NCBI GenBank assembly: GCA_025774865.1 | Contig: JALGZO010000038.1 | Coordinates: 1 to 15,076, forward strand | DNA: 15,076 nucleotides | Direction of reading: 5' to 3' | Source: a bacterium | Lineage (GTDB): Bacteria; ARS69 | In this document: in pieces, positions 14,605-15,076 of the stretch | Layout: each line of letters starts with the position of its first letter | How positions within the stretch are numbered: position 1 is the first letter of the stretch | Notes under the pieces: model-generated | What the model was told of the DNA's origin: nothing | The model's input: only the letters and a program-made list of their open reading frames with translations | Databases searched by the model: none | Made by a program: the position numbers and the translations under genes

Positions 14605-15076
14605 TCATCGACTCGTTCTGGCGGTCTGCTCCTCCCTCACCCAGCGCTCCAGGCGAGCGCGGAGCAGATCGAGCGGCAGCGCGCCATTCTCGAGGACGGC
14701 ATCGTGGAAGGCGCGAACGTCGAACGCGCCGCCGAGCTCGGCCGCGGCCGCGCTCCGGAGCTTGCGAATCTCGAGCTCCCCGATCTTGTACGCGAGCGCC
14801 TGGCCGGGCCGGGCGATGTAGCGGTCCACCTCCGAGACGACATCGTGCTCGCTGAGTCCGACGTTCGCGAGGAGGTAGTCGATTGCCTGGTGGCGGCCCC
14901 AGCCGAACGCGTGGATTCCGGTGTCCACGACGAGCCGTGCCGCGCGCCACCCCTCGAACGTCAGGCGGCCGAACTCCGCGTACGGATCGACGTACCCTCC
15001 CACTTCCGACCCGAGCCGTTCGGCGTATAGCGCCCAGCCCTCGACGAACGCCGTGAACCCCTGATGGCGCCGGAAG
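14605..15076 (-). CDS. DUF885-family protein, C-terminal part (partial)
   Basis: The frame stays open to the window edge, so about 156 C-terminal residues are seen and the N-terminus is missing. The pattern is that of DUF885: '[15 protein letters not shown]', '[34 protein letters not shown]', '[18 protein letters not shown]', and '[21 protein letters not shown]'. Members of this family carry an upstream His-Glu motif and are thought to be metallopeptidase-like; the Glu of EGWALY would be a metal ligand. Proteins of this family are often exported, but that cannot be checked here. The stop lies 90 bases before the beta-helix start, with the promoter in between, so it is probably a separate transcription unit. 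Confidence 0.85.
   Translation of the reverse strand, partial: FRRHQGFTAFVEGWALYAERLGSEVGGYVDPYAEFGRLTFEGWRAARLVVDTGIHAFGWGRHQAIDYLLANVGLSEHDVVSEVDRYIARPGQALAYKIGELEIRKLRSAAAAELGGAFDVRAFHDAVLENGALPLDLLRARLERWVREEQTARTSR

Overview
This is a GC-rich bacterial chromosome segment with tightly packed genes and no rRNA, tRNA, CRISPR array, insertion sequence or phage gene that I can see. No stretch longer than about 115 bases is without a gene. The organism looks like a diderm from an under-cultured lineage. It has an exported HtrA-type protease, several Sec signal peptides, and a secreted beta-helix protein ending in a FlgD-Ig/T9SS-like sorting domain. That last feature is typical of Candidatus Eisenbacteria, Krumholzibacteriota, Latescibacteria and relatives. 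The phylum assignment is inference; no marker gene is present.

Left part (1-6780). The 3' end of a Ser/Thr protein kinase gene overlaps by 4 bases (GTGA) a gene for an ATP/ADP-translocase-like membrane carrier fused to a C-terminal helical-repeat (HEAT-like) domain. Converging on it is a two-gene minus-strand operon: a glutamate-cysteine-ligase-type (GCS2) amidoligase fused to a CBS pair, then an AstE/aspartoacylase-type zinc deacylase 4 bases downstream. Upstream of these, on the same strand and separated by a hairpin, is a membrane-anchored SGNH/GDSL hydrolase.

Middle part (6781-9763). A 115-base divergent spacer separates the SGNH gene from a plus-strand cluster. The cluster holds a flavin reductase that closely resembles iodotyrosine deiodinase, an ATGA-overlapping HtrA/DegP protease with two PDZ domains, and an exported thioredoxin-fold protein. 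A hairpin at 9772-9798 lies between this cluster and the next, convergent one.

Right part (9798-15076). A minus-strand operon encodes an ECF sigma factor, a transmembrane anti-sigma-like protein without the usual zinc motif, and an uncharacterised membrane-anchored protein. Upstream of it on the same strand is a large secreted beta-helix protein with a recognisable sigma70-like promoter, then the 3' end of a DUF885-family gene that runs off the window.

The best candidates for new biology are the deiodinase-like enzyme coupled to an envelope protease, the sigma/anti-sigma/third-protein module, the GCS2-CBS/deacylase pair, and the kinase-coupled carrier-HEAT fusion. None of these shows a completely new architecture on its own, and all functional links between them are inferred from gene order.
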